From assembly GCA_947624325.1 (NCBI GenBank), contig CANQJT010000005.1, positions 62,001 to 126,000 on the forward strand: DNA of 64,000 bases, in the 5' to 3' direction. Position 1 is the first letter of the stretch. The number at the start of each line of letters is the position of its first letter. Shown here one piece after another: positions 63,126 to 64,000 of this stretch. The position numbers and the translations under genes were made by a program. A model generated the notes under the pieces. The model ran no database searches and was not told where the DNA came from. It was given only the letters and a program-made list of their open reading frames with translations. This DNA comes from Candidatus Gastranaerophilales bacterium (GTDB taxonomy: Bacteria > Cyanobacteriota > Vampirovibrionia > Gastranaerophilales > Gastranaerophilaceae).

Positions 63126-63653
63126 TTAATATTCCACCATTGACACAACTTCAACACCTTCGGGCAATTTTTTTCTTCCCTCAAGTTCCTTCAGCTCAAC
63201 TATAAATGCAGCCGCTTTTACATCGGCACCTGCTTTTTTTAATAATTTACAAGCAGCGGCAACCGTACCGCCCGTTGCCAATAAATCATCAATAACTATT
63301 ACTTTTTTGCCTTGCTCTACGGCATCTTTGTGTATTTCTAATTTATCTGTGCCGTATTCAAGTGCATATTCTTCACTAATTGTCTCTGCAGGAAGTTTTC
63401 CGGGTTTCCTTATCAATATACAACCTGCATTTATGTTGTATGCCAGTGCGCTTCCGAATATAAATCCTCTTGATTCTACGACGGCTACATAATCAATTCC
63501 TTTGTTCCTGAATTTATCGGAAAGAAAATCTATCATTGCTTTTAGGGCTTCTTTATCTTTTACTGCAGTTGTTATATCTCTAAATATTATTCCTTTTACG
63601 GGAAAATCATTTATATTTCTGATTTTTTCTTTTACCATTTCAACCGTATTCAT
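63126..63653 (-). CDS. apt: adenine phosphoribosyltransferase
   Basis: Makes AMP from adenine and PRPP (purine salvage). 175 residues; VVESRGFIFGSALAY near the substrate site and the PRPP-binding VIVIDDLLATGGTVAA (~119-134). Stands between flhB and maf. Confidence 0.96.
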   Translation of the reverse strand: MNTVEMVKEKIRNINDFPVKGIIFRDITTAVKDKEALKAMIDFLSDKFRNKGIDYVAVVESRGFIFGSALAYNINAGCILIRKPGKLPAETISEEYALEYGTDKLEIHKDAVEQGKKVIVIDDLLATGGTVAAACKLLKKAGADVKAAAFIVELKELEGRKKLPEGVEVVSMVEY

Positions 63654-63689
63654 TATTTACTCCTTCTTAACTCCTATTTTTATTTTACA

Positions 63690-64000
63690 CTAAACTCGTT
63701 TTTTTGTAATTTCATCAAGCATTTCCTTTAATAATTTCGTAGGAAGCCCGACTATATTATTATATTCGCCTTTAATTTCTTTAATAAATCCGATAGGCAG
63801 TTCTTGAATACCGTATGAACCTGCCTTATCATATGGCTTTTTTGCTTTTATATAGTTTATTATATCTTCATCAGACAGATTATTAAATGAAACTTCGCTG
63901 GTTTGTGATTTAATAATTTTTTTATTTTTTTCAACATCTATTATGCATACACCTGTTACAACTTTATGCGTTTTACCGCTCAATTTGCTCAGCATTTTAT
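63690..64000 (-). CDS. maf: Maf-like nucleotide pyrophosphatase, C-terminal part
   Basis: The frame runs off the right edge. The visible part has MLSKLSGKTHKVVTGVCII, SQTSEVSFNNLSDEDI and DKAGSYGIQELPIGFIKEI, then VGLPTKLLKEML: characteristic of the Maf family, which hydrolyses dTTP/UTP or modified nucleotides. The first part, with the substrate loop, is outside the window. Confidence 0.9.
   Translation of the reverse strand, partial: KMLSKLSGKTHKVVTGVCIIDVEKNKKIIKSQTSEVSFNNLSDEDIINYIKAKKPYDKAGSYGIQELPIGFIKEIKGEYNNIVGLPTKLLKEMLDEITKKRV

Overview
The window comes from an AT-rich bacterium with an outer membrane. kdsA (Kdo synthesis), type IV-pilin-like and periplasmic proteins, flhB with a nearby sigma-28-like factor, and ispG all point to a diderm. 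Lineage-type features (a very large helical protein with an N-terminal FKG motif, DUF805/membrane-module proteins, a pilin-like protein with a class III-like leader) suggest a gut relative of the non-photosynthetic cyanobacterial sister group (Vampirovibrionia/Gastranaerophilales). That assignment is inference from gene style; no marker gene proves it.

Layout. 1-19.2 kb is mostly core: a GGDEF protein, two overlapping radical SAM genes facing a GNAT gene, then grpE-dnaJ, a secreted beta-propeller, an O-methyltransferase, nadK, recN and an orphan DNA methyltransferase in one long plus-strand run. A dehydrogenase, asd-dapA, a pilin-like gene, kdsA, two related membrane proteins and an acidic Ca-binding-like protein follow. 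19.15-19.42 kb is a highly structured non-coding stretch ending in a strong terminator.

19.5-46.7 kb is accessory DNA. Its left part holds a Septu-like ATPase/HNH pair, a GT39-type glycosyltransferase with a duplication scar, gene fragments, a decayed transposon-gene copy, an orphan gene between short repeats, an AlbA_2/RecG-like regulator and a frameshifted antitoxin. From 26,988 to 46,713 the DNA is bounded by an 18-bp direct repeat, one copy of which is the 3' end of an intact tRNA-Asn gene. This is the signature of an integrated element of about 19.7 kb. It carries an ImmA/IrrE regulator with a DUF5986-like partner, DUF4186, McrBC with an EVE-like insertion in McrB, an Eco57I-type restriction-modification pair, a HEPN-like protein, a small tyrosine recombinase, a Mu-like transposition module (repressor, transposase, ATPase, third gene), and a T4-beta-like/sce7726 pair in convergent, overlapping orientation. 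The beta gene's promoter is covered by a near-perfect 30-bp palindrome. Taken together this is a defense island with several anti-phage systems and at least two mobility modules.

46.8-64 kb returns to the chromosome backbone: tRNA-Thr, a giant internally duplicated membrane protein, a phosphoesterase, ispG, small secreted proteins, ychF, a GT-D glycosyltransferase with a G10 tract (a phase-variation candidate), further lineage-type proteins, a TPR protein, a second GT39 paralog, a sigma factor, flhB, apt and the end of maf.

No CRISPR array, rRNA or replication origin was seen. No database search was possible. Family names rest on visible motifs and remembered family patterns, and the most speculative calls (non-coding RNAs, element boundaries, operators) are marked as such.
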